Shown: one piece after another, positions 21,922 to 32,460 of the stretch | How the letters are laid out: the number at the start of each line of letters is the position of its first letter | Position numbering within the stretch: the first letter of the stretch is position 1 | NCBI GenBank assembly: GCA_000333855.2 | Contig: CM007320.1 | Coordinates: 196,826-260,825 of the forward strand | Origin: Endotrypanum monterogeii | Lineage: Eukaryota; Euglenozoa; Kinetoplastea; Trypanosomatida; Trypanosomatidae | Direction of reading: 5' to 3' | Length of the DNA stretch: 64,000 nucleotides | The notes under the pieces: generated by a model | The model's database searches: none | What the model saw: the letters and a program-made list of their open reading frames with translations, nothing else | Told to the model about the DNA's origin: nothing | Position numbers and translations under genes: made by a program

Positions 21922-23544
21922 ATCAATCCACCGCTGCCACCACCACCTCCATTAGTATTCTGCCTATCCGTGCGGAAGCAGAGACGGTGACGAAGATTTA
22001 AATCAGGACAAAAAAGAAAACAAAAAACAAACAAACAAACAAACAAAGAGGATACAACGACGGGTGATACTCTTCTCACGTTTTTTTTTTTCTTCTTGTG
22101 TCCGTGCACAAATTTGTGATTTCACTTTGCACTTTGGCGACTGTTTCTGGTCTTAACTGAGGGGTTTTGTGTGGTTCCTTGGGAGGTGCGCGAGCAAGGG
22201 GTACGCCAAAGAGGTGAAAAAGACAGTTATCGCCTTGTTGCTGTGAACAGCTAAGGAGGGAGCGGCGTGCATCCGAGAAGAGTTGATAGAGCTGAGTGCT
22301 AGCTAGTTTGGTATTGGCATTGTTATCACCAACTACTTTACGTGTTCACCCAGCGCCCCTCTCATCCCGTTGTCCCTCCCTCCCCTCTTCGATCCAAGTC
22401 TCCTTTTCTGTGCTTTAAGGCCACCGCAGACACAGGAGAATCGTTTACGCACACAGGCACAGACAAGGTGGAATACGAAAACACGGTTGGTGGACGTTTT
22501 ATACACGCAAACAGACCCGCTTTGTTTTCTCTCATCTTTTACCTCGGCCACACTTTCTCCCTCTCCCCTCTTTTTGGTGCCTTCATTTTTTTTTTTTTGC
22601 CTCTCGTAGTTTATTGTCTTCTTTTTCTCTCCACCCTCTTTCTGTTTGGTTTTTCACACCTCGCCTCCCAGACACTCCTGCTTTGGTTTTCGGCTCTCTT
22701 GGCCTCGGTGTCAGTGTTCCTGTCCAGCGATCATGCGTTGAGATTGCTTTGTCGGTACATCAGAACACACTCCTCCCTTTCCTTTTTTCACGTGCGTTTT
22801 TTTTTTCATATCGGCTTTTCTTGTCATCAGCGACTCCCTTCGACTATTTTCTGTCGGCACTTAATATCTGAAATCTTGACGAGTGGTGCCTTGGTTCCTT
22901 TGTGTATACTCTTTACTTTGTTCCACGTCATCCTTTTTTTTCCATTTTTCTGTCAGCTCCCTAAACACATATTGTCCCCTCATCTCTCCTACGCAGCTGC
23001 AGACTGTGCTCATATTTCTATACAATTTTGAGCCTCAGCCTTCCACTCAAGCTGATTTGTTTTGTTTCCTTCAGACTTCGATCCCCTTTGTGCTGTTTTT
23101 CCCATTTTCTTTTTTTTCTCTTCTTTCCTCCCCTCTTTTTTTAAATATTTTTAGTGCGGTTTCACGTAGTTGTTTTGCACACACTAACTCAGTCGTTCAG
23201 TGCTGCAGTGACTCTTGAGTTTTCTTGTTGTCGCTGTTGGCATTGGCTTATTGCGTTTCGTTTTCATAACCACGGATATCGCTGTCTTGCCTTTAATTAT
23301 TTCCTCGTCACGGCAGCCTACAAAGCACGCAAGGGCTACTGTCGCGGTATTGAACGCGGTCACAGACAAGTGTTCCCCTTTGGTCACTGCACCTTTACTG
23401 GTTTCTCGTTGAAAGGCGCTTTTTTTTTTTTCAGCCCATCGTCGCTCAATCTTTCTGGTGGCTTGCAATCCGCGCTCCAGCGTGCTGCAGGAACTGATTT
23501 TTCTTTTTTGTTTTTGTTTTTGTTTTTGCTTTATAGCGGAGAGC

Positions 23545-23578
23545 TTTTCCTGTGTTTCTCTCCTACTCTTCTCTATAG
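23545..23578 (+). promoter_or_regulatory. Candidate spliced-leader acceptor for the first CCCH gene
   Basis: A pyrimidine tract ends in TTCTCTATAG with the AG at 23577-23578, about 210 bases before the ATG at 23788. A TTTTTG repeat lies just upstream (about 23498-23528). Further AGs at about 23660 and 23697 are alternatives. No AG lies between about 23700 and the ATG. Confidence 0.4.
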
Positions 23579-23787
23579 CGTGTGTGTGGTGGAGGCTTGT
23601 ACCTGTATTGGTACGTAATTTTAGTCCCTTCGCCTCTCTTCTCGCACTTCTCCGCGTGAAGAGGTGTACCCTCACCCCCTGTCCGCTACCTTTCGGAGAA
23701 TTCTTTTCGGCTTTGCCCCGTTTTCGTTGGTTTTCCGTCGGGTTTTTATTTATTTTTTTCCTTTTCCGTCTTTTTGTGATTGCCAAC

Positions 23788-25335
23788 ATGCCCGCCGCAC
23801 ACCCACAGCATCGCAACTGGAGCTCCTCCAACTCCGGGGAAATTGGCTCGCGTCAGAGTCCCGTCATGACCTCTGAAGGCCGCCGCAGTCCCAACGGTCG
23901 TCGCTCCTACCAGGAGCGCATCACGACGGTGCGTTTTGTCCAGCCATCATCGGGCGAGACGATGTGTACAAAGCTGAACCGCGTGCAGCGAACGAAGTCG
24001 AAGCCCGAAAATGATGCAGACCTTTGTGAGAACTTTCTTAAAGGTCATTGCGATGCTGGAAATGGGTGTCAGTACGTCCACGTCCCGAAGCAGTACCTGT
24101 GGCGCCTGCTCAGTCCCCAAGTGGATCCAAAAACGCTCTTTTATCATCCCGGGTTCAACATTCGCTGTTACACACCCGATATGAACGTCTACTACGACAT
24201 TCCCAGCGAGTTCATTTATCAGACAAAAGGGAGCGACCGCTACGTGGAACTCTTCAACGACAACGGCGACAACTTCAAGGACAAGTGTCGGCTCTGTCCA
24301 AATTTGCAGCTGCAGGGCATTTGTGACCACAACGAGCAATGCGACGACATCCACTGTGCTGTGGCGGACCTCGACCAGTTTCCCCATATAGCTACCCACC
24401 GTGCCACCAAAGAGGCGGTGGCCCGCTATGAGCACATGCCGCAGGAGCTCATTGTGCGCGTTTATCAGCCGAATACACCAGGCGACGGCGTCGACTTTTC
24501 CGGCGATGATGTTCTCCGCACCGCAGGGGCGACACAGTATGAAGATGCGTTTAAGCAGGGCAACGGCATCCCCACGCTGAAGATGCAACACTGTGCCCAT
24601 TTCCAGACGAAGAAACTATGCCGCATGGGTGACGGATGTCGCTTCCTCCACGTCGTCTCAGTTGCACTAGCCAGCCCTGCGCCGGATGAGGAGGCCTCAA
24701 TCCGTTCGTCTCCAGTCCCGGCGACCACCCCAACGTCTGCCACCAGTGCGCCTAGCGACGCCACAATCTCGAGGACTGCTACAAAAATGGCAAACACAAC
24801 GACGGCACCAATTATTACCACAGTAGGGCGCCAGTTGCGCGAGGAGGATGTCGCGATGAACGCAGCAGCTGAGATGGCAGCGATCGCGATGTCCGCCGAG
24901 GAGCTGAGATACATCGGCTCTCAGGCTGATAACATCGTCCCCGGGGAGTCGAGAAACGGACGTCCTCAAAAATCCGGAACTCAGACAGCAGCGCCGCCAG
25001 AGCGGGTGGAGTCAGCCCCGCCGTTACAACTGCCTCAATCGCATCAGTCCCCAACGCAAACGGGCTCTGTCTTTCCATACGGGGGTGCGTCGAGTGGCTC
25101 CGTGAACGGGTGTCTCTCTCCAGTGCAGTACCGCACCACTGGGCGCCAGTCACCAATCAAAGTAGTTGTGACACCAGGTCAGATGGAGGGGGCACCCGCA
25201 CAGCGACTCTCGCCGATTTCCTTGCCAAATGCTCCTTTCTCTGGTACACCGACGCAGCAACTCCCGAACCGAATCTCGCCTCTGCGCCGTAACAACCCGT
25301 ACTCACTCTCACCCCCTTCTGCGGGCCTTAATTAA
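23788..25335 (+). CDS. Triple CCCH zinc-finger protein (paralogue of the 36743 gene)
   Basis: The gene encodes 515 residues. It has three C3H1 fingers: C80/C88/C94/H98 (CX7CX5CX3H), C170/C179/C185/H189 and C269/C278/C284/H288 (both CX8CX5CX3H). Conserved inter-finger sequence includes YYDIPSEFIYQTKGSDRYVE and FNDNGDNFKDK before finger 2, and MQHCAHF at finger 3. A short motif, TVRFVQPSSGE followed by KLNRVQRT (47-69), precedes finger 1 and recurs in the paralogue. The C-terminal 220 residues are Ser/Pro/Gln-rich with many S-P sites and look disordered. CCCH proteins in trypanosomatids bind mRNA and control stability or translation; I cannot give a ZC3H number. The ATG at 23788 is the first in a sensible context, since upstream in-frame sequence is T-rich and poly-Phe. 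The gene is isolated by long non-coding stretches on both sides. Confidence 0.9.
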   Translation: MPAAHPQHRNWSSSNSGEIGSRQSPVMTSEGRRSPNGRRSYQERITTVRFVQPSSGETMCTKLNRVQRTKSKPENDADLCENFLKGHCDAGNGCQYVHVPKQYLWRLLSPQVDPKTLFYHPGFNIRCYTPDMNVYYDIPSEFIYQTKGSDRYVELFNDNGDNFKDKCRLCPNLQLQGICDHNEQCDDIHCAVADLDQFPHIATHRATKEAVARYEHMPQELIVRVYQPNTPGDGVDFSGDDVLRTAGATQYEDAFKQGNGIPTLKMQHCAHFQTKKLCRMGDGCRFLHVVSVALASPAPDEEASIRSSPVPATTPTSATSAPSDATISRTATKMANTTTAPIITTVGRQLREEDVAMNAAAEMAAIAMSAEELRYIGSQADNIVPGESRNGRPQKSGTQTAAPPERVESAPPLQLPQSHQSPTQTGSVFPYGGASSGSVNGCLSPVQYRTTGRQSPIKVVVTPGQMEGAPAQRLSPISLPNAPFSGTPTQQLPNRISPLRRNNPYSLSPPSAGLN

Positions 25336-25978
25336 GCTGCGCCCGCAACGCCCAACTATTCCCCCCACGCAACCGGTGCGCACACACATATACGCGAACA
25401 CACATGGACACTCGTACACTTGCGCCCATTGTCGTTTGTGCGTGCTGAAGCGTTCATCGCTCCTTAACATGTATTTCATGTACACTGCACTTCTCATCCC
25501 CTATTACCCCATATTCCAAAGAAAAAAAACGAAGGTCCATGGCCACCTGCAGAAGTCTACTAATCGATGCAAATTTTCATTCAACTCTCCCGCCCTCCTC
25601 CCTCCTTGGGTGCCTAGAACTGTGTTTCTTCCTGTTTTTTTTTCCTTGTTGATATAATCTCGGCGAACTTGTTGGTGTTACCTGGGCCCGTCCCCTCTTT
25701 GTCTTTCTCTGGCTTCTTCTTTCCTGCCTAAGTTTGATTTCGTTTACATTCCACTCATATTTCTGTGGCGTTTTTTTTCTCTTCTTCACCTCTGTCGCAT
25801 AATGTTGCCCCCTCCCTTCCTATTTTCTTCTTTTTGTTTTTGTTTTCTACTTTTGCTGTCTTCAAATGATTTCTTCTCACTCCTCCCTGTTTTCATTTTT
25901 GCCATGCTCTTCTGACACTTGTGTGCGCTCCTTCCCTTACCCTTTCCGTATGTCGAGATCGGTGCATATACATACATA

Positions 25979-26021
25979 TACACACACATATATATATATA
26001 TATATATATGTATGTATATAT
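25979..26021. repeat. Composite CA/TA microsatellite
   Basis: CA units pass into about a dozen TA units and end in GTATGTATA. It is partly self-complementary. Confidence 0.85.
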
Positions 26022-26869
26022 CTCCCTTTTCCCCTTTCCCAGACGTGAGGTGCATTCACGGGGTGGGGAAGAAAGGAAGAGGAGATAATCAAGGGAAAAA
26101 AAGAAAGGAAGAAAAGGAGTGCGTGGTTTGTTGAGCTAGAGGGAAGAAAGGGACACGTGCATTCCCGTTTTTTTTTTTTCGGGTGTCCGGTTTCTTCGCT
26201 AGGCGTGTGGGGATCCACTTTTCCATACGTCATTGCGTATTTGCTGTTCTCGGGAGGCATCAGACCCCCCTTTTCTTCTTCACACGAAATAGTGGCACTG
26301 TGTCTACAGATTAAGGTAATTTTTTTATTTTTCAGGGGGGCGTGCTGTTTTTTTTTTTATTTTTCACATACTTATCGTGCTTTGCTGATGACTGCATGGA
26401 ATTCCTTGCGCGTATCCTCCATGCGGGTTTCGGTTTCTCCTCATTCACATTATGAAACATTTCTCCGTGTAGTTTACTTCCCCCGTTTTTTCTTTACAGA
26501 AAGCTTATGCCTTTTTTTTTCCCATTGTTTTTTTTTTTTTTTCTAGCTCTCTCCTCTTCCTTACATTTCGATTGAATCTTTCAATCAATTTGAGCTACGC
26601 ACCGCTCCGAGCGTCAAATGTCTCTCTCCCCCCCCCCCGACGACAAAAAAAAAACTATACTTGTTTTCCCTACTGTCACAGGGTGTCGCCCTAATGCGTG
26701 GACGCGAATACCGCCTCCTCCTTTTCCCTCTCTAGGATTAATTGCTGTCTTTCTCTTGTTATCCCTCTACTGTCTTACCATAGCTTTCTCTTTTCTTATG
26801 ATGACCTTCCCTCTCCCCGCCGTATGTGTGCTCCTGTGTGTTGTTTTTTCCCCTTTCTCGGCTTCTTGG

Positions 26870-26909
26870 CCCCCCCCTCCCCCCGCCCCGCCCCCTCCCC
26901 CCGCCCCCC
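26870..26909. repeat. C-tract cluster (G-quadruplex potential on - strand)
   Basis: Six or more runs of at least four C are separated by single T or G bases. The complementary strand meets the basic rule for G-quadruplex formation. Confidence 0.8.
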
Positions 26910-28862
26910 TTCTCTCCTTTTTTTTTTCTGGTGTAGATTTAGTTTTACTGCCTTGCTCTACGTAAGGCACGAGGACTGCCTACATGTTTTTATACACTCA
27001 TGTTTGCAAAATCTACCCATTTATCAATCCACAAAGACAACTATGTTTTTTTTTTTTTTACTTTGTGTCGATGCTCTGTTTTTTCCCTTTTCTCCTCGGA
27101 TTATTTCTCCGTCTTTCCATCAGTTCCCGACCGATCTCCCTCCATCTTTGTTCGCCTCAGAGAGTTTGCTTGAAGGGGTTTTCACTAGTGCTTGTTCCTC
27201 CTCCCCTCCTCCAGTATCACTTCTTCTCCCGGCCTGGCTGTCAGTGGCTGGTTTTGTTGCACTAGTAGGACTCTATTGTTCTGCCTCTGCCTCTGCTGTC
27301 GCTCAAATTTTCCGTCATTAGAACGTCTGCTGTGTTTGGTTTAATTTTTTCGTATCAAAAAGAGTTTCCCATTGTTCTCCCCCAAAAGAGATGCAGCGCA
27401 TACTGGGTGCAACCGAAAGAAAAAAAAATGGAACAGAAGGTTTCTTATTTGACGACAATAGTCTAAAACGAGAAAGAGGGCGATTGCGTGCGTGCCAGAC
27501 ATGTGTATTCAAAACAAAAGAATTACGTCAGGTCTACTATTGTTGCTATTTTTCCTCCTTTTACGCGCTAATTTTGTTTTTATTTGTTTTATCTCTAGGG
27601 TCCCTTGTTTTTTTTTTTTTTTTCGTGTATGCACTCGTATTCAAATGTCGATTTTCGTTCTCGACTTAACTATTACCTTGTTTTCTTTGAATGGCTCTTC
27701 CTTCTATTTTAATGTCCTTTAAATCTGCTTTGTGTTTGGAAGCCTACTCCACCGCATCCATGCGCGCACGACGGTTCGTCCTCGTCCGCCCCACCGGACG
27801 AATGTTGTGTCAGCTTTGTGGCCCCCTCTCAGACCAAGTCTCTGACCCTTTTCTCTCCCATCTGGAAGGCATTACTCCGTTGTTTTGGCTGCAGGCGAGC
27901 CTTTCCCCACCCTTTTTTTTTCCCGTGTCCCATCGCCATGCAGATGTTTCTCCGCTTTCGCTTCCTCTCCTCTCCTCTTCCCATTTTATCGAAGGGTAGT
28001 GGTGATGGTGGTGATGAGCTCTGTTTCTTAATAAATGAAGGCACCTTCTTTCTCCTCCACCAAAGCACGTCACCATCCACTGAATAACACGCAGATCCAT
28101 CTCTCTACCTTGATGATGACGCTTTGCAGACATGTGTGCGTATTTTTTATTCACTTGTACTGAGTAAGAATTTTTTTTGTTATGGCTCATTATCTTCGAA
28201 GGTATGTGTGTGTGTGTGTGTGGCTCACAGAAGCGCGATTGCCACTTGCGAGTGGAGAGGTATGGCATCGTTCTCACGCCGGCAAACTTGAGAAGTGTAG
28301 GTGTGACAGAAGGTGAGTGCAAGGATAGTCCCGAGGAGGGAGAGGAGCAGAAGCTGTGAGGAGTGTTGTGGTGGAGGCTGTCTCGATGGTAAATGCCAAA
28401 GGATCAGCTGAATGTGGCTAAGGAATAATCTTGTCTGTCGTATGCAATGTCCGCCCTACCCTTCTTAGCTGAGGTCGTTCTCATTTCTAACTTCTACCTC
28501 CCCCTTTTATCATCGTGTTGCTTGCTTTTTTTCTGTGCTCAATGTAAGGCATATTCGGCATCCTTCAGTCGGCGATTTGCCGCATCGAGGAGACGAGTAC
28601 ATGTGCCAATGGTTGACAGGTTGGATCTCGTGTAGTAAAGACTGATTGCGTCTCGCATCAGGCGGTGTTGTATGTATGTTGTGGATGCTTTTGTGTGCTT
28701 TTGCGCTTAGCAAACATGTGCTCATGACACATGTAAGTGATAGAGGAGGCATTCCGGGATTAGTTTTTTTTTTTCTCCCCCCTCCACTTCGGCGTGTCGC
28801 CCCGCTTCCTGGTCGTATTTTCTTCAAAATGTCCTTCCATTTCTTGGATCCCTCTCGCTTAT

Positions 28863-28912
28863 CCCCCCCTCCCCCCTCCCCGTCTCCCCCCTCCCCCCCT
28901 CCCCCCCTCCCC
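28863..28912. repeat. Regular C-tract array (G-quadruplex potential on - strand)
   Basis: Runs of four to seven C separated by single T, with two GTC interruptions, for about 50 bases. It is more regular than the C-tracts elsewhere in the window. Confidence 0.85.
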
Positions 28913-29776
28913 GTCTTCTGCACGGCGTCTGCTAGGTTGAGGCCTCTCACTGTCTCCCACTTTCCCCTTTTGTTTTGATCTCACATGTGCTTCTCCCTCA
29001 ACGAAGGGTTTCCGCGCGCTTTCTGAGTAGTCAGATACGACGCTTTATTCACTTTTTTTTTGTTTTATTTTTGCCCCGGTCGATCAGCGGATTCATGTAA
29101 GGTTCCTGCCATCCGTTTATATACTCCCCTCTTTCTTTCCCCTCGGTGCTTTCCTCCTTTTGCGTGAGCACTGGGCGGTACCTGGTCAGGTGGGCGAACG
29201 AGTTGATTGATGAGGTTGTGTGTGGGAGGGGGGAGGGGAGGGAGGAGTGCCATCTCATGTAAATTTGGTATTCTCGTCTATCCTTCCTCCTGTCGTACCT
29301 CTCGTTTCTTCCTTTCTCTCACTCAGATCCCCCCCCAAAATCTTTCTTCTCTTCTTCCGCCTCCCTCTCGCTTGTATCATCGCGGGTAGCGCTACTCTTC
29401 ATCTTCCTTTTCGATTTTTTTTTTTTTCGTATCACCTCTTTTCCGTTTCCGCTTTCGTTGTAGTCGTCTGCTGATTACACTCTCCATTTGTTTTGCTTGT
29501 CGACTTCCAAGATGGGGACCCAATGACTTCCTCCCTTTCTTCACCCACTTGCACCGCGTGCACATTTCAACGGTTCACGGGGGCCAATGCCAAGATATCG
29601 GCAGCAGGGAAAAGGTATATACAGAATGGTGAATCAAATCATCGAGGTATCATTTCCATTTGTAACAGAGAGGGGATGACTCAGCGCAGAAAAGGACGAA
29701 TGACAGGTGCACTCGCAGGCACACACTAAAAGAAAAGAAACGTCATGCCCCAAGCGCCGTTTCGCTTATACTCCTG

Positions 29777-29806
29777 GGTTTGGTGTGTGTGTGTGTGTGT
29801 GTGTGT
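29777..29806. repeat. TG microsatellite
   Basis: A TG tract of about 30 bases inside the 11.4 kb gene-free region. Confidence 0.9.
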
Positions 29807-31377
29807 CTGTGCAAATGCATCAGAACGATTTTTTTTCCTGAAGACTGTTGGACGAAAAGAAATGCATCAGTCAAAACGGAAACAAAAAAAATGATGTGCA
29901 TCGTTTTTTTTTCTCGTATTTTTGCCTAGGTGCTACTCAAAACCTCGCAAACGAAGAAAAAAAAATGAAAAGGTCGTGCAAGGAAAGCGATTATTTGTTT
30001 TTTTTTCGTTTTTTTTTTTTTGTTCCTTGCGGCGATTAGAAGGCTGCCCCTCTCGGACCAGTGTACCGCTGCGCTATCCCATTTACAGGCTCGATCTTGG
30101 TTCTCTTTTCCCCTCCTTGCGGTTCCACCCCTTTCCGAAGTTCTTTTTTTTTTTCTAGATCTGTTAAGGTATTCAAATGTTTGATGTCTCTTACCGAAAC
30201 ATTTTTCAATGGTCCTTTCGTGTCTTTTCGTTCGTCTCTCCGTGCTTTGGTCCCCCCCTTTTTTTTTGTACTCGTCCTCTCTCTGTACAGCTGAGTGTCG
30301 CTGGTGACCTGCCTTGTTCTCCTCCTGACTGCGTCCTTTTTTTTTCCCTTTAGAGTTCCTTCTCGTGTCTACCTCTCCTCTGTCGTACCTCATTTTATTT
30401 TATTTACATGCTGCTGCTTCTTGTAGATGAACTTCTGTTTTCTGCACTTGTCTTTCCCTTGCTTCGTTGCTGGGTTCGCTGAGCGCGACGGATTGTTTCA
30501 CCTAGTCTTTCTCGTACCTATCCTTGTCTTGTGTGCTTGCTGCTTCCTTTTATGATTTCCTATCTTAACCTCGACTATCCTGTGCGTAAAGGTGTGTTAC
30601 GTTGTTAGCGCGGTGTGGCTTAACACGTGCCTTTTTGTTCGCCGTTTTATTTCATGTGTAAGTGGGTGTCTCTGTTTAATCTTGTTTTGTTTCTCGTTTT
30701 GCCCCCACTCCCCTCGCCTCTCTCCCCTCTCTCCCCTCTCTCCCTGCTCTGGTGGCGCGTGCCTGTGCACGGGCTTTGCCGTTTGTAGCCGCACCTACGG
30801 TATTCCGCCCCCCCCCCCTTCAAACGTCTCGTCTGTGGGTATCCCTGTTTTAGTCAAACAGTCCTCTTCTTTCCCACGTATGACATCACCCCTCTTTTTT
30901 TTCCTTTAATTGTTAAAAAAAAAATGCAAGCATGAAATTACCGTCATGCACAAGTAGTTCACTCTCAATCATTATCCAAGGAGCAACAACAAAACGAGCA
31001 CGTTTTCATTTTGCGCCAGTGGCAGCGGCGGCTCTGCGTTCCTTGGTGCTTGTGTTTGACCCCGTGCGCCCTTTTTTTTCTCTCCAACTTCCTTTGCCCT
31101 CTCCCTTCATTCTTACCGGCGCACACGCCCTGTCTTTATCTTGGCACTTTTGTTTGTCGGTTAGCCCTTCCTCCCCTCTGGCTATTGTCTGATTTTTATG
31201 TAGCTCTCGCCCCTGTTGTTCTCGGTTTTTTTCTCTCTTTTTTTTTGCCCCGGGTGTTCATGGTGACTGTTTTATTTCCCTTATTTGTCTTCCTTTTTTT
31301 TTTTTTCACCAAGCCGAAAATTACTCTGTTGCCGCCCCCCTCTCTCCTTTTTTTTTTCTCTCCCTTTGTCCTTTCGT

Positions 31378-31413
31378 ATATTATTATTATTATATATATA
31401 TATATATATATAT
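31378..31413. repeat. TTA/TA microsatellite
   Basis: Four or five TTA units pass into a TA tract. It lies within gene-free sequence. Confidence 0.85.
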
Positions 31414-32428
31414 TTGTGCGTCCCGTGAGTCAAGCAGTCAGCGTATATTTCACACTTACACCCCGTGCATTGTTGTGCTTCAGTGATGTGCTTGTAAGTG
31501 AATAGGAAGGCGGAGAAGTGTGGATGCCATCACTGTTCTGTGAGAATGTTCTCCCTTCTTCTTGCAATTCCTTTAGGTCTCCATTCCTCAACATGGCTCG
31601 ACTGTGTGTACGCGCACGGGTGTGTGTATGAATTAAAAAAAAACTCCCTTCCTCGTCCCCTGCAGGGCCCGTCGTCTGCATCGTCATTTCTATTCTTCTC
31701 TTTTTTTTTTCTACCTCTCCAGCCCGATGTCATAAATATCTTTGTTGCCTCCGGAATTGCATGTGCCTGTGTTAGGTCGCTGCGTATTCCCCTTTTCTCC
31801 TGTTCCCTCCAAACAAACAAAAATCAAGAAACAAAAGCACTGCTTTCAAAATGTTTAACCAGTGGAGAAACACATCGAAGAGATCGGAGACCAGAATCGA
31901 CAGTGGCTGTGGTCATCGGGGACAGGACCAACTCATCCTTTTTTGTTTTGTTATTCGGGAACACCAAGGTCTCGTGTTTCACGAAGGCCCTCCGAAACAC
32001 CTACGTAGTTGACGACGAGGTGAAAGACATGTGCCTGTGTGTGTTGCAAATGAGGGTAATGTTCAGGGGATTTTTTTTCGTACTGGGCTTTTTCTATAAT
32101 TCTCACTCCCGTCTTACGTTTTTTAAAGTTTTCTTCATTGTATGTACCACACCGCTAACAGTTTTGGATCGATTTGATCGCTTCCTTTCTCCAGTGTGAG
32201 GTAGCCTCCATTTTTTTCTCACGTCAAGCGCGCCATCTCGTCACGTTGATGCCTCCTACCACCGTCTCTGCCTCTTCCCCCTTCCCTCTGTTTGGTGATG
32301 CACGTGCGATTGTCCGAAGCTGAGGGTGGGAGATGAAGGGATATCAGCGTATATGCTGATAGACACATCAGATTGCGGTTTGGTATGCGAGCCGGTGATA
32401 TCGCGACGGCGAGTATTTGAGGGAGGAT

Positions 32429-32460
32429 GTGGGGAAGTGTGTGTGTGTGTGTGTGTGTGG
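32429..32460. repeat. TG microsatellite
   Basis: A TG tract followed by a G-rich, purine-rich stretch. This is a rare purine-rich patch on the + strand of the gene-free region. Confidence 0.85.

Larger units (their letters stand above)
15440..23787. other. 8.3 kb non-coding region containing a 600-N gap and a SIDER-like element
   Basis: Pyrimidine-rich and full of T and C homopolymers. It contains the assembly gap 18548-19147 and the repeat copy 19148-19617. No ORF with credible composition is seen; apparent ORFs are poly-Phe, poly-Lys or run across the Ns. A gene lost in the gap cannot be excluded, but only 600 Ns are given. Confidence 0.6.

Noticed and set aside
23458..23787. N-terminal extension of the first CCCH protein
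   Set aside because: It would be a translation of T-rich leader sequence (Phe/Leu/Cys-rich) with a TTG start; the ATG at 23788 fits better.
30036..30100. tRNA-like stretch on the - strand (GATAGCGCAGCGGTA)
   Set aside because: It resembles a D-arm, but no matching D-stem, T-arm or acceptor stem can be paired.
31498..32199. 233-codon ORF on the + strand
   Set aside because: Composition follows T-runs and microsatellite sequence, and there is no domain or codon bias like the real genes.
32341..32363. Short perfect inverted repeat around TATCAGC
   Set aside because: A seven-base stem is expected by chance in 64 kb and nothing around it suggests a terminator or RNA gene.
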